DNA of 64,000 bases from Streptomyces sp. NBC_00247 (GTDB taxonomy: Bacteria; Actinomycetota; Actinomycetes; Streptomycetales; Streptomycetaceae). Positions 22,973 through 31,638 of this stretch are shown here, piece after piece; position 1 is the first letter of the stretch, and each line of letters starts with the position of its first letter. The stretch is from NCBI RefSeq assembly GCF_036188265.1, contig NZ_CP108093.1, forward strand, positions 6,105,001 through 6,169,000, written 5' to 3'. A model generated the notes under the pieces. The model made no database searches, had not been told where the DNA came from, and saw only the letters and a program-made list of their open reading frames with translations. Both the position numbers and the translations under genes were made by a program.

Positions 22973-24643
22973 TCAGGCGTCGTAGGAGTCGGCCTTCTTC
23001 GGCGCCGCGTCCTGGACCGCGCCGCTCAGCGACATCGAGCGACTGCTGAAGCGCTCCGTGTCCACGCCGTTCTCCTTCAGCACCCGCAGCGCCGCCGAAT
23101 GGACCACCCGCAGCACCGGAGCGGCGGCGCGCAGCGCGTCGTCCGCCATGAAGCGGTGGTTCCACGGCTGCGAGGCCCAGGCGTGCCGCATCCCGAACGG
23201 CTCCGGCAACGAGATCTTGCCGCCGAGGTAGTCCAACAGCGGCGGATACCAGGTCAGCGGGGCGCGCAGCGCGAGGCGGACCACCTCCTCCGGTTCCACC
23301 AGGGGCAGATTGATCTTGCGGGTCTCCCAGAAGCGGACGGTCTTGTTGACCGTCTTCGTCTTCGCGGCGGGCTTGGAGAAGAAGAGCGAGTGGACCGGAC
23401 CCAGCGCGTGCCCGGTGACCTCGATGCGCAGCGTCTCGTGCAGCACCGTCACCGTGATCATCATCGTCAGCACCAACTGGCCGTCCCAGAGCGTGAACTG
23501 CACACCCAGGTAGTGCCGGGCACCGCTGCCGAACTGCTGGTGGTTGCAGATGCGCTGTATCTCGTGCGGCTTGACCTGGAAGGTCGCCACGTCCTCACCG
23601 GCAGGGCGGGAGACCGAGTCCGCGTTCTCGCCCACCGGGGAGACGATCCAGTGCTTCACCGAAGGCTTCGGGAAACCACCGGTGTTCAGCGGCCCGCGCT
23701 CCAGCATCTGCAACTGGTCGTGGATCGCCCGGATCACGTCCCAGCTGCGGAACTGGTGGAACTCCTTGGAGGGATCGGCCGAGACCAACTCCTCCGCCAA
23801 CTGCCAGCTGCCCCAGCGGGTACCCATGCCGAGAATGCCCTTGGGGCCCGCGTAGAACACCGAGTTCGACCGCTGCTCCGCCGCGAGCTTCTCCAGTGAC
23901 TGCCGCAGCGCCTCGCGGGCGGTCTCGTTCGGGTTCTTCGGCACCGCGTCCGGGATCTTCGCGCTGACCCCGCCGCCCGAGAGCAAGCCCTCCCAGCGGA
24001 CCCGCATGTCCTTCGCGGAGGTCTCCGCGATCCGCTTGGCGATCAGCCAGCCGACCACCGGGGCGACGATGGCCCCGCGCAGGTAGAGCCCCAGCAGGCC
24101 GCCGACCGGCAGCGCGATCAGCGCCACCACCGCCAGGCCGCCGATGATGACCAGCACCACCGTGCCCAGCGCCTTGAACGCGGTGTCCTTGGACTTGTCG
24201 AGGGCGTCCCGCAGCCGGAAAGCGATGATCCACAGCAGCAGACCGGGCAGGAACAGCACCCCGCACACCAGCGTCACCAGCGTCAGCCGGGTGTCGCGCT
24301 CCTTGCGCAGCCGGGACGCCGAAAGGCAGTGCTCCACGACCGTCTGCGGGTCCATCCCGAAGGACTGGATCAGCGCGCCGCGCGCCCCGCCCAGCGTGCG
24401 CTCCTGCACCGCGCGCGAGAAGGCCTCACCCAGATTGGGCTTGAAGTAGTTGGCCTTGAAGAACTTCGAGGAACCCTCCGACACCGAGGACTTGTGCCAC
24501 TCGTTGTCCGCTTTGAGGATCTCCTCCACCGGGCTGTCCCGGTACGCCGCCGAGGCCAGGGCGTTCGTCGCCACCGCCCCGGCGCTCGCACCCTGGATCG
24601 GGATCTGCGCCCCGGGAGAAAAGTCGAATCCGTCGCTGGCCAC
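22973..24643 (-). CDS. Uncharacterised membrane protein, 556 aa
   Basis: I do not recognise a named family. The N-terminal 140 residues are soluble (SPVEEILKADNEWHKSSVSEGSSKFFKANYF); two or three hydrophobic segments follow (LTLVTLVCGVLFLPGLLLWII and ALGTVVLVIIGGLAVVALIALPVGGLLGLYL), then a 330-residue soluble region with FYAGPKGILGMGTRWGSWQLAEELVSAD and strands ending LTMMITVTVLHETLRIEVTG. GTG 24643 is chosen because a G-run lies 8 nt upstream; ATG 24691 in frame is possible. The large domain is probably cytosolic. It is antisense to the surrounding lipid operon and shares a divergent promoter region with pgsA. Confidence 0.72.
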   Translation of the reverse strand: MASDGFDFSPGAQIPIQGASAGAVATNALASAAYRDSPVEEILKADNEWHKSSVSEGSSKFFKANYFKPNLGEAFSRAVQERTLGGARGALIQSFGMDPQTVVEHCLSASRLRKERDTRLTLVTLVCGVLFLPGLLLWIIAFRLRDALDKSKDTAFKALGTVVLVIIGGLAVVALIALPVGGLLGLYLRGAIVAPVVGWLIAKRIAETSAKDMRVRWEGLLSGGGVSAKIPDAVPKNPNETAREALRQSLEKLAAEQRSNSVFYAGPKGILGMGTRWGSWQLAEELVSADPSKEFHQFRSWDVIRAIHDQLQMLERGPLNTGGFPKPSVKHWIVSPVGENADSVSRPAGEDVATFQVKPHEIQRICNHQQFGSGARHYLGVQFTLWDGQLVLTMMITVTVLHETLRIEVTGHALGPVHSLFFSKPAAKTKTVNKTVRFWETRKINLPLVEPEEVVRLALRAPLTWYPPLLDYLGGKISLPEPFGMRHAWASQPWNHRFMADDALRAAAPVLRVVHSAALRVLKENGVDTERFSSRSMSLSGAVQDAAPKKADSYDA

Positions 24644-24928
24644 TTGTTCGCCCCCACTCGCCGCATGGTCTGCTCCTGCGGGTGTGCCCAACTACCGTAC
24701 GCGGCATACCTTCTGAGCTGCGCCCACAGCGTAGCGCCCGAACGCCCCCACCGCCCGTCACCGGAGCGCTGCCGACAGTGATTGCGACAACGCGCCGTCC
24801 GAGCGCCCCCGCGACGCGCAGAAACAGCGGGACGGGTGCCCGTCCGGTGGACCGGCCGCGTGGTGACTACGATGGGCCAGCCGGTGGCCGAAGGGGTCGC
24901 ACGGCCCACCGACCCCTCAGGGAAGGCC

Positions 24929-25618
24929 ATGCTGAACAAGTACGCGCGTGCGTTTTTCACGCGTGTCCTCACGCCGTTCGCCGCTCTGCTGCTCCGACTC
25001 GGGGTAAGCCCCGACGCGGTCACCCTGATCGGCACGGCCGGAGTGATGGCCGGTGCGCTCGTCTTCTTCCCCATGGGGGAGTTCTTCTGGGGCACCATCG
25101 TCATCACCGTCTTCGTGTTCTCGGACCTCGTCGACGGGAACATGGCACGGCAGGCCGGGATCTCCAGCCGCTGGGGCGCGTTCCTCGACTCGACGCTCGA
25201 CCGGGTCGCCGACGGCGCCATCTTCGGCGGCTTCGCCCTCTGGTACGCGGGCAACGGCGACGACAACATCCTCTGCGCCGTGGCGATCTTCTGCCTCGCC
25301 AGCGGCCAGGTCGTCTCGTACACCAAGGCACGCGGCGAGTCGATCGGCCTGCCCGTCGCCGTCAACGGCCTGGTGGAGCGCGCCGAGCGCCTGGTGATCT
25401 CGCTGGTCGCCGCCGGCCTCGCGGGACTGCACGGCTTCGGCGTCCCCGGTATCCAGATCCTGCTGCCGATCGCGCTGTGGATCGTCGCCGCGGGCAGCCT
25501 GGTGACCCTCGTCCAGCGTGTGGTCACCGTGCGCCGGGAGTCCGCCGAGGCCGACGCGGTCGCCGCGGCAGCCGCTGAAGCGGGCCCGGCGGGTCGGGGG
25601 ACCGAGGGCGGCCGGTGA
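24929..25618 (+). CDS. pgsA: CDP-alcohol phosphatidyltransferase, likely phosphatidylinositol-phosphate synthase
   Basis: A 229-residue membrane enzyme joining CDP-diacylglycerol to an alcohol; from context inositol 1-phosphate, giving PIP, precursor of PI. The complete CDP-alcohol signature is D66-x2-D69-G-x2-A73-R-x8-G83-x3-D87-x3-D91. About six hydrophobic segments. ATG 24929 (MLNKYARAFF) has GGGAAGG just upstream; longer starts at 24872 or 24884 are possible but the first lies inside a TACGAT -10-like box (24868-24873). It overlaps the acyltransferase gene by GTGA and so begins the operon pgsA-acyltransferase-mannosyltransferase. Pgs-type glycerol phosphate synthase is excluded mainly by that context. 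Confidence 0.88.
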   Translation: MLNKYARAFFTRVLTPFAALLLRLGVSPDAVTLIGTAGVMAGALVFFPMGEFFWGTIVITVFVFSDLVDGNMARQAGISSRWGAFLDSTLDRVADGAIFGGFALWYAGNGDDNILCAVAIFCLASGQVVSYTKARGESIGLPVAVNGLVERAERLVISLVAAGLAGLHGFGVPGIQILLPIALWIVAAGSLVTLVQRVVTVRRESAEADAVAAAAAEAGPAGRGTEGGR

Positions 25619-26553
25619 CCAAGCCAGGCACCGACCTCAGGGACCGGCTGACCGACGGGCTCTACGGGCTCGGCTGGGGCGCGGTGAAGAAGCTGCCCGA
25701 ACCGTTCGCCCGCGCCCTCTTCCGCACCCTCGCCGACCAGGTGTGGAAGCGGCGGGGCAAGAGCGTGCTGCGGCTGGAGTCGAACCTCGCCCGCGTCGTG
25801 CCCGACGCCTCCGAGGCCCGGCTCGCCGAGCTCTCCCGGGCCGGCATGCGCTCGTACATGCGCTACTGGATGGAGTCGTTCCGGCTGCCCGCCTGGAGCC
25901 CGGAGCAGATCAAGGAACGCATCGACGTCACCGACGCCCACTTCCTCACCGAGGGCCTGGACGCCGGACGCGGAGTCGTCCTCGCCCTGCCGCACCTCGG
26001 CAACTGGGACCTGGCCGGAGCCTGGGTCACCACCGACCTCAAGGTCCCCTTCACCACGGTCGCCGAACGCCTCAAGCCCGAGACCCTCTACGACCGCTTC
26101 GTCGCCTACCGCGAGAGCCTCGGCATGGAGGTGCTGCCGCACAGCGGCGGCGCCGCTTTCGGCACTCTGGCCCGCCGGCTGCGCGCGGGCGGTCTGGTCT
26201 GCCTGGTCGCCGACCGCGACCTGTCCGCCTCCGGGGTGGAGGTCGACTTCTTCGGCGCCCGCGCCCGGATGCCCGCGGGCCCGGCGCTGCTCGCCCTGCA
26301 GACCGGGGCGCTGCTGCTCCCCGTCACCCTCGGCTTCGACGACACACCCGTCATGCGGGCGCGGGTCCACCCGCCCGTCGCGGTGCCCGAGGAGGGCACG
26401 AGAGCCGAGCGGACCGCCGCCATGACCCAGGCCCTCGCCGACGCCTTCGCGGAAGGCATCGCCGCCCACCCGGAGGACTGGCACATGCTGCAACGGCTCT
26501 GGCTCGACGACCTCGATCCCGCGGGCGGTTCGGCCGGGAGGAAGACTCCGTGA
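25615..26553 (+). CDS. Phosphatidylinositol mannoside acyltransferase-like (LpxL/HtrB family)
   Basis: A 312-residue membrane-associated acyltransferase of the lauroyl/myristoyl (LABLAT) family. The catalytic H-x4-D is H127-LGNW-D132; VADRDLSASGVEVDFFG and AGPALLALQTGALLLPV are further family motifs. In mycobacteria the homologue PatA adds a fatty acid to the mannose of PIM1. It starts at GTG 25615 overlapping the pgsA stop (GTGA) and its end overlaps the mannosyltransferase start by the same device, so the three enzymes are translationally coupled. Confidence 0.9.
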   Translation: MTKPGTDLRDRLTDGLYGLGWGAVKKLPEPFARALFRTLADQVWKRRGKSVLRLESNLARVVPDASEARLAELSRAGMRSYMRYWMESFRLPAWSPEQIKERIDVTDAHFLTEGLDAGRGVVLALPHLGNWDLAGAWVTTDLKVPFTTVAERLKPETLYDRFVAYRESLGMEVLPHSGGAAFGTLARRLRAGGLVCLVADRDLSASGVEVDFFGARARMPAGPALLALQTGALLLPVTLGFDDTPVMRARVHPPVAVPEEGTRAERTAAMTQALADAFAEGIAAHPEDWHMLQRLWLDDLDPAGGSAGRKTP

Positions 26554-27773
26554 AGATCGGCATCGTCTGCCCGTACTCCTGGGACGTCCCCGGTGGTGTC
26601 CAGTTCCACATCAGGGACCTCGCCGACCACCTGATCCGGCTCGGCCACGAGGTCTCCGTACTCGCCCCGGCCGACGACGACACCCCGCTGCCGCCGTTCG
26701 TCGTCTCGGCGGGCCGGGCCGTACCGGTTCCGTACAACGGCTCGGTGGCCCGTCTCAACTTCGGCTTCCTCTCGGCGGCCCGGGTGCGCCGCTGGCTGCA
26801 CGACGGCACCTTCGACGTCATCCACATCCACGAGCCGGCCTCGCCCTCGCTGGGCCTGCTCGCCTGCTGGGCGGCGCAGGGGCCGATCGTCGCGACCTTC
26901 CACACCTCGAACCCGCGTTCCCGCGCGATGATCGCCGCGTACCCGATCCTCCAGCCCGCGCTGGAGAAGATCAGCGCCCGCATCGCGGTGAGCGAGTACG
27001 CCCGCCGGACCCTGGTCGAACACCTCGGCGGCGACGCCGTGGTCATCCCCAACGGCGTCGACGTCGGTTTCTTCGCCGACGTGGAGCCGAAGCCCGAGTG
27101 GCAGGGCTCCACCCTCGGCTTCGTCGGCCGCATCGACGAGCCGCGCAAGGGCCTGCCGGTCCTCATGAAGGCGCTCCCGGCGATCCTCGCCGCCCGCCCC
27201 GACACACGGCTGCTGGTGGCCGGCCGGGGCGACGAGGAGGAGGCCGTCGCCTCACTCCCCGAGGAGCTGCGCTCCCGCGTCGAGTTCCTCGGCATGGTCA
27301 GTGACGAGGACAAGGCCCGGCTGCTGGCCAGCGTCGACGTGTACGTCGCCCCGAACACCGGTGGCGAGAGCTTCGGGATCATCCTCGTGGAGGCGCTGTC
27401 GGCGGGTGCCGCGGTGCTCGCCAGCGACCTCGACGCGTTCGCCCAGGTACTGGACCACGGCGCCGCCGGCGACCTCTTCGCCAATGAGGACGCGGAGGCG
27501 CTGGCAGCCGCGGCGATCCGGCTGCTGGGCGATCCCGAGCGCCGGGCGGGGCTCAGCGAGCGGGGGAGCGCGCACGTACGGCGCTTCGACTGGTCGACCG
27601 TCGGCGCCGACATCCTCGCGGTGTACGAGACGGTGGCGGACGGCGCCGCCTCGGTGGCGGCCGACGAGCGCGCCACCGGCCTGCGGGCCCGCTTCGGGCT
27701 GGTCCGGGACCGGGAGGCGGCACAGCCCAGGGACCGCGACGCCTCCCAGCCGTTCGGGCCGGCCGGGGACTGA
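26550..27773 (+). CDS. pimA: GDP-mannose:phosphatidylinositol mannosyltransferase (PimA-like, GT4)
   Basis: A 407-residue GT-B glycosyltransferase of family GT4, predicted to move mannose from GDP-mannose to phosphatidylinositol at the cytosolic membrane face. The acceptor domain begins KIGIVCPYSWDVPGGVQFHI with the conserved Gly loop; the donor domain has LGFVGRIDEPRKGLPVLMKALP and the EX7E-type segment GGESFGIILVEALSAGAAV. The C-terminal 40 residues are Ala/Arg/Gln-rich and variable. GTG 26550 overlaps the previous stop. Streptomyces contain PIM-like lipids in small amounts, so the operon probably makes them (inference). Confidence 0.9.
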   Translation: MKIGIVCPYSWDVPGGVQFHIRDLADHLIRLGHEVSVLAPADDDTPLPPFVVSAGRAVPVPYNGSVARLNFGFLSAARVRRWLHDGTFDVIHIHEPASPSLGLLACWAAQGPIVATFHTSNPRSRAMIAAYPILQPALEKISARIAVSEYARRTLVEHLGGDAVVIPNGVDVGFFADVEPKPEWQGSTLGFVGRIDEPRKGLPVLMKALPAILAARPDTRLLVAGRGDEEEAVASLPEELRSRVEFLGMVSDEDKARLLASVDVYVAPNTGGESFGIILVEALSAGAAVLASDLDAFAQVLDHGAAGDLFANEDAEALAAAAIRLLGDPERRAGLSERGSAHVRRFDWSTVGADILAVYETVADGAASVAADERATGLRARFGLVRDREAAQPRDRDASQPFGPAGD

Positions 27774-27793
27774 CCACCGGGGCCCGGCCCGGT

Positions 27794-27835
27794 CCGGCAG
27801 CGGTCCGGGAGCGCCCGGCCCCGGACCGCTGCCGG
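27794..27835 (+). terminator. Terminator of the pgsA-pimA operon
   Basis: A perfect 15-bp stem (27794-27808 with 27821-27835) and 12-nt loop, 20 bp after the pimA stop. Confidence 0.75.
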
Positions 27836-27876
27836 CCGGTCGGGGTGGTCGCCGGGCGGCGGTAGCCTTTGCGCCC

Positions 27877-28422
27877 GTGACCGCAACCTTGATCTGGACC
27901 GTCGTCGCGCTCGTCGCGATCGGCCTGTACCTCAGCTGGACCGCCGGACGCCTGGACCGGCTCCACGCGCGGATCGACGCCGCCCGGGCCGCCCTGGACG
28001 CGCAGTTGCTGCGCCGCGCCTCGGTCACCCAGGAACTGGCCACCTCCGGCCTGCTGGACCCCGCCGCCTCCCTCGTCCTCTACGAGGCCGCGCACGCCTC
28101 CCGCCAGGCCGAGGAGGACCACCGCGAGGTCGCGGAGAGCGAGCTGAGCACCGCTCTGCGCGCGGTATTCGGCGAGAGCGCCCAGGTGGAAGCCGTACGG
28201 GAGGCCCGCGGCGGCGAGGAGGCGGCGGACGAACTCGCCGCCGCCGTTCGCCGGGTGCCGATGGCCAGACGGTTCCACAACGACGCGGTGCGCGCCGCGC
28301 GGGCCCTGCGCACCCACCGCACGGTGCGCTGGTTCCGGCTGGCGGGACACGCCCCCTTCCCGCTCGCCTTCGAGATGGACGACACCCCGCCGGCCGCGCT
28401 CGCCGACCGCCCGGGCACCTGA
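27877..28422 (+). CDS. LemA-like single-pass membrane protein
   Basis: A 181-residue protein with one N-terminal transmembrane helix (about 3-23) and a long helical cytoplasmic or external part. RLDRLHARIDAARAALDAQLLRR, the charged helices to residue 130, RRFHNDAVRAARALR and the ending FRLAGHAPFPLAFEMDD follow the LemA pattern (three- or four-helix bundle with the FNDAV and APFFE-type motifs). The function of LemA proteins is unknown. TAGCCT (27863-27868) ends 8 nt before GTG 27877 and no ribosome-binding site is visible, so the mRNA is probably leaderless. Confidence 0.65.
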   Translation: MTATLIWTVVALVAIGLYLSWTAGRLDRLHARIDAARAALDAQLLRRASVTQELATSGLLDPAASLVLYEAAHASRQAEEDHREVAESELSTALRAVFGESAQVEAVREARGGEEAADELAAAVRRVPMARRFHNDAVRAARALRTHRTVRWFRLAGHAPFPLAFEMDDTPPAALADRPGT

Positions 28423-28619
28423 GACCGGCAGGGCCTGGCCCGGCGCGGCCGGGGCCACGGCGCCAGGGGGCACCACCGCCCCGGGCGGGTGGGGGACGCA
28501 GGGCCGCGGGCAGGGGCCAAAACGATCCACCGCCTTCCCATTGGCCCTTGCTGTGGACTGGTCCGGGGGCGTTTGCTCGGCGGTGCAGGAAACCAGCCCT
28601 TTTCACCGAGTGAGGTCCC

Positions 28620-29549
28620 GTGTCCACGCTTCCCAGCACCCCGCAGTCCGCCGTGTCCGACGGTTCTTCCGCCACCGGCACCGCCCGCGTCAAGCGCGGC
28701 ATGGCCGAACAGCTCAAGGGCGGCGTGATCATGGACGTCGTCGACGCCGAGCAGGCGAAGATCGCCGAGGACGCGGGCGCGGTGGCCGTGATGGCCCTGG
28801 AGCGGGTGCCGGCCGACATCCGCAAGGACGGCGGCGTGGCCCGGATGTCCGACCCCAACATGATCGAGGAGATCATCGGGGCCGTCTCGATCCCCGTCAT
28901 GGCCAAGTCCCGCATCGGGCACTTCGTGGAGGCCCAGGTCCTGCAGTCCCTCGGCGTCGACTACATCGACGAGTCCGAGGTCCTCACCCCGGCCGACGAG
29001 GTCAACCACAGCGACAAGTTCGCCTTCACCACCCCGTTCGTCTGCGGCGCCACCAACCTGGGCGAGGCCCTGCGCCGCATCGCCGAGGGCGCTGCGATGA
29101 TCCGCTCCAAGGGCGAGGCCGGCACCGGCAACGTCGTGGAGGCCGTCCGCCACCTGCGCCAGATCAAACACGAGATCGCCCGGCTGCGCGGCTGCGACAA
29201 CAACGAGCTGTACGCCGCCGCCAAGGAGCTGCGCGCCCCGTACGAGCTGGTCAAGGAGGTCGCCGAGCTGGGCAAGCTCCCCGTGGTGCTCTTCTCCGCC
29301 GGCGGCGTCGCCACCCCCGCCGACGCCGCGCTCATGCGCCAGCTCGGCGCCGAGGGCGTCTTCGTCGGCTCCGGCATCTTCAAGTCGGGCGACCCGGCCA
29401 AGCGTGCCGCCGCCATCGTGAAGGCCACCACCTTCTACGACGACCCGAAGGTCATCGCGGACGCCTCCCGGAACCTCGGCGAGGCCATGGTCGGCATCAA
29501 CTGCGACACGCTGCCCGAGACCGAGCGCTACGCCAACCGCGGCTGGTAA
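28620..29549 (+). CDS. pdxS: Pyridoxal 5'-phosphate synthase lyase subunit
   Basis: A 309-residue (beta/alpha)8 enzyme that condenses ribose 5-phosphate, glyceraldehyde 3-phosphate and ammonia to PLP in the DXP-independent route. Conserved blocks: KRGMAEQLKGGVIMDVVDAEQA near the start, the first catalytic lysine at 96 in VMAKSRIGH, the phosphate loop GEAGTGNVVEAVRH, and GGVATPADAALMRQLGAEGVFVGSGIFKS. GTG 28620 is preceded by GTGAGG. The partner glutaminase pdxT starts 6 bp downstream, and the two proteins assemble as a 12+12 complex with ammonia channelling. Confidence 0.97.
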   Translation: MSTLPSTPQSAVSDGSSATGTARVKRGMAEQLKGGVIMDVVDAEQAKIAEDAGAVAVMALERVPADIRKDGGVARMSDPNMIEEIIGAVSIPVMAKSRIGHFVEAQVLQSLGVDYIDESEVLTPADEVNHSDKFAFTTPFVCGATNLGEALRRIAEGAAMIRSKGEAGTGNVVEAVRHLRQIKHEIARLRGCDNNELYAAAKELRAPYELVKEVAELGKLPVVLFSAGGVATPADAALMRQLGAEGVFVGSGIFKSGDPAKRAAAIVKATTFYDDPKVIADASRNLGEAMVGINCDTLPETERYANRGW

Positions 29550-29555
29550 CCCCCG

Positions 29556-30158
29556 ATGACCGATACTCCCGTGATCGGGGTACTGGCCCTCCAGGGCGAC
29601 GTACGCGAACACCTGATCGCCCTGGCCTCGGCGGACGCCCTGGCCAGGCCGGTCCGGCGCCCCGAGGAGCTCGCCGGGGTCGACGGTCTCGTCATCCCCG
29701 GCGGCGAATCCACCACCATGTCCAAACTCGCCGTGCTCTTCGGCATGATGGAGCCGCTGCGCGAGCGGGTGCGGGCGGGCATGCCGGTCTACGGCACCTG
29801 CGCGGGCATGATCATGCTCGCCGACAAGATCCTGGATCCCCGCTCGGGCCAGGAGACCGTCGGCGGGATCGACATGATCGTGCGCCGCAACGCCTTCGGC
29901 CGCCAGAACGAGTCCTTCGAGGCATCCGTCACCGTACGGGGTATCGAGGAAGACACGGAAGGACCGGTGGAAGGCGTATTCATCCGGGCCCCCTGGGTGG
30001 AATCGGTGGGCGCCTCGGTGGAAGTTCTCGCCGAACATCGCGGTCATATGGTCGCCGTGCGCCAGAAAAACGCCCTGGCGACCTCTTTCCACCCGGAACT
30101 GACCGGCGACCACCGTGTCCACGCCTTCTTCGTCGAGATGGTGCGCGCGGTGCTCTGA
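29556..30158 (+). CDS. pdxT: Pyridoxal 5'-phosphate synthase glutaminase subunit
   Basis: A 200-residue class I glutamine amidotransferase that supplies ammonia to PdxS. The triad is C82 in YGTCAGMI, H179 and E181 in FHPELTGD; the GGEST loop near 50 forms part of the oxyanion region. It lies 6 bp after pdxS in the same operon. The last 30 codons contain less GC at third positions (AAAAACGCC, TCTTTCCAC) than neighbours, an ordinary variation. Confidence 0.97.
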   Translation: MTDTPVIGVLALQGDVREHLIALASADALARPVRRPEELAGVDGLVIPGGESTTMSKLAVLFGMMEPLRERVRAGMPVYGTCAGMIMLADKILDPRSGQETVGGIDMIVRRNAFGRQNESFEASVTVRGIEEDTEGPVEGVFIRAPWVESVGASVEVLAEHRGHMVAVRQKNALATSFHPELTGDHRVHAFFVEMVRAVL

Positions 30159-30218
30159 ACGATCCCGGTAGGATCTCTCGGGTTCGGATCGATTTTGGTG
30201 ACGCGAAGGAGAAGGCAG

Positions 30219-30974
30219 ATGTCCGGCCACTCTAAATGGGCTACGACGAAGCACAAGAAGGCCGTGGTTGACGCCAAGCGCGGCAAGCTCTTCGCGAAGC
30301 TGATCAAGAACATCGAGGTCGCGGCCCGCTCCGGCGGCGTGGACCCCGACGGCAACCCGACGCTCGTCGACGCCATCCAGAAGGCGAAGAAGAGCTCCGT
30401 CCCGAACAAGAACATCGACTCCGCGGTCAAGCGCGGCGGCGGTCTCGAAGCGGGCGGCGCCGACTACGAGACGATCATGTACGAGGGCTACGGCCCCAAC
30501 GGTGTCGCGGTGCTCATCGAGTGCCTCACCGACAACCGCAACCGCGCCGCCTCCGACGTGCGCGTGGCGATGACCCGCAACGGCGGCTCGATGGCCGACC
30601 CGGGCTCCGTCTCGTACCTGTTCAACCGCAAGGGCGTCATCAACCTGCCCAAGGGCGAGCTGACCGAGGACGACGTGCTGGGCGCCGTGCTCGACGCGGG
30701 CGCCGAGGAGGTCAACGACCTCGGCGACACCTTCGAGGTCGTCAGCGAGGCCACCGACATGGTCGCGGTCCGCACCGCGCTCCAGGAGGCGGGCATCGAC
30801 TACGACTCCGCCGACGCCAACTTCCTGCCCACCATGCAGGTCGAGCTCGACGAAGAGGGCGCACGCAAGATCTTCAAGCTCATCGACGCGCTGGAGGACA
30901 GCGACGACGTGCAGAACGTCTTCGCCAACTTCGACGTCTCGGACGAGGTCATGGAGAAGCTCGACGCCGCCTGA
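30219..30974 (+). CDS. YebC/PmpR-family protein
   Basis: A 251-residue protein of the YebC family (DNA-binding regulator; some members assist translation of proline-rich stretches). It opens with the diagnostic MSGHSKWATTKHKKA, then the tRNA- or DNA-binding basic N-domain and the two-part C-domain (TDNRNRAASDVRVAMTRNGGSMADPGSVSYLF). ATG 30219 has AAGGAG 7 nt upstream; the 8 residues before it are not family-like. It stands before ruvCAB as in most actinobacteria, but a 13-bp hairpin separates it from ruvC. Confidence 0.93.
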   Translation: MSGHSKWATTKHKKAVVDAKRGKLFAKLIKNIEVAARSGGVDPDGNPTLVDAIQKAKKSSVPNKNIDSAVKRGGGLEAGGADYETIMYEGYGPNGVAVLIECLTDNRNRAASDVRVAMTRNGGSMADPGSVSYLFNRKGVINLPKGELTEDDVLGAVLDAGAEEVNDLGDTFEVVSEATDMVAVRTALQEAGIDYDSADANFLPTMQVELDEEGARKIFKLIDALEDSDDVQNVFANFDVSDEVMEKLDAA

Positions 30975-31003
30975 TCCCGGCGATCTGGCGGCTGTACGCG
31001 GCA

Positions 31004-31035
31004 CGGGCCGACGGGGACACACCCCCGTCGGCCCG
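31004..31035 (+). terminator. Hairpin between yebC-type gene and ruvC
   Basis: A perfect 13-bp stem (31004-31016 with 31023-31035) and 6-nt loop, 30 bp after the yebC-type stop. Confidence 0.7.
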
Positions 31036-31104
31036 TCGCGTTGTCGGAGTCGCCCGCTAACCTGCCAGAACAGTTGACCGAGCGGTGAGGACAGGGGGCG
31101 CTCC

Positions 31105-31638
31105 GTGCGCGTACTCGGCGTGGACCCGGGGCTGACCCGGTGCGGTGTCGGCGTCGTCGAGGGCGTCGCGGGCCGCCCGCTGACCATGATCGGGGTCGGT
31201 GTGGTGCGTACCCCGCCCGAGGCCGAGCTCGGCGACCGCCTGGTCGCCATCGAGCGCGGCATCGAGCAGTGGCTCGACGAACACCGTCCCGGATTCGTCG
31301 CCGTGGAGCGCGTGTTCAGCCAGCACAACGTCCGTACGGTCATGGGCACCGCCCAGGCCAGCGCGGTCGCCATGCTCTGCGCCGCCCGACGTGGCATCCC
31401 GGTCGCCCTGCACACTCCCAGCGAGGTGAAGGCGGCCGTGACCGGATCGGGGCGCGCCGACAAGGCGCAGGTCGGTGCCATGGTCACCCGGCTGCTCCGG
31501 CTCGACGCCCCGCCCAAGCCCGCCGACGCCGCCGACGCCCTCGCGCTCGCGATCTGCCACATCTGGCGGGCCCCCGCGCAGAACCGGCTCCAGCAGGCCG
31601 TCGCCGCCCATCGCACGCTGAAAGGCCGCACCGCATGA
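31105..31638 (+). CDS. ruvC: Holliday junction resolvase
   Basis: A 177-residue endonuclease that cuts four-way DNA junctions. The RNase H-fold acidic residues are visible: D7 in VLGVDPGLT, E68 in VAVERVFSQHN and the C-terminal pair in ADAADALALAICH. The start is GTG 31105. The stop overlaps the ruvA ATG by ATGA, tying it to the branch-migration subunits in a ruvCAB operon. Confidence 0.97.
   Translation: MRVLGVDPGLTRCGVGVVEGVAGRPLTMIGVGVVRTPPEAELGDRLVAIERGIEQWLDEHRPGFVAVERVFSQHNVRTVMGTAQASAVAMLCAARRGIPVALHTPSEVKAAVTGSGRADKAQVGAMVTRLLRLDAPPKPADAADALALAICHIWRAPAQNRLQQAVAAHRTLKGRTA

Noticed and set aside
25615..27773. Acyltransferase and mannosyltransferase as lipid A or secondary-metabolite genes
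   Set aside because: A pgsA-like synthase overlaps them and the order matches the PI-mannoside operon; Streptomyces lacks lipid A.
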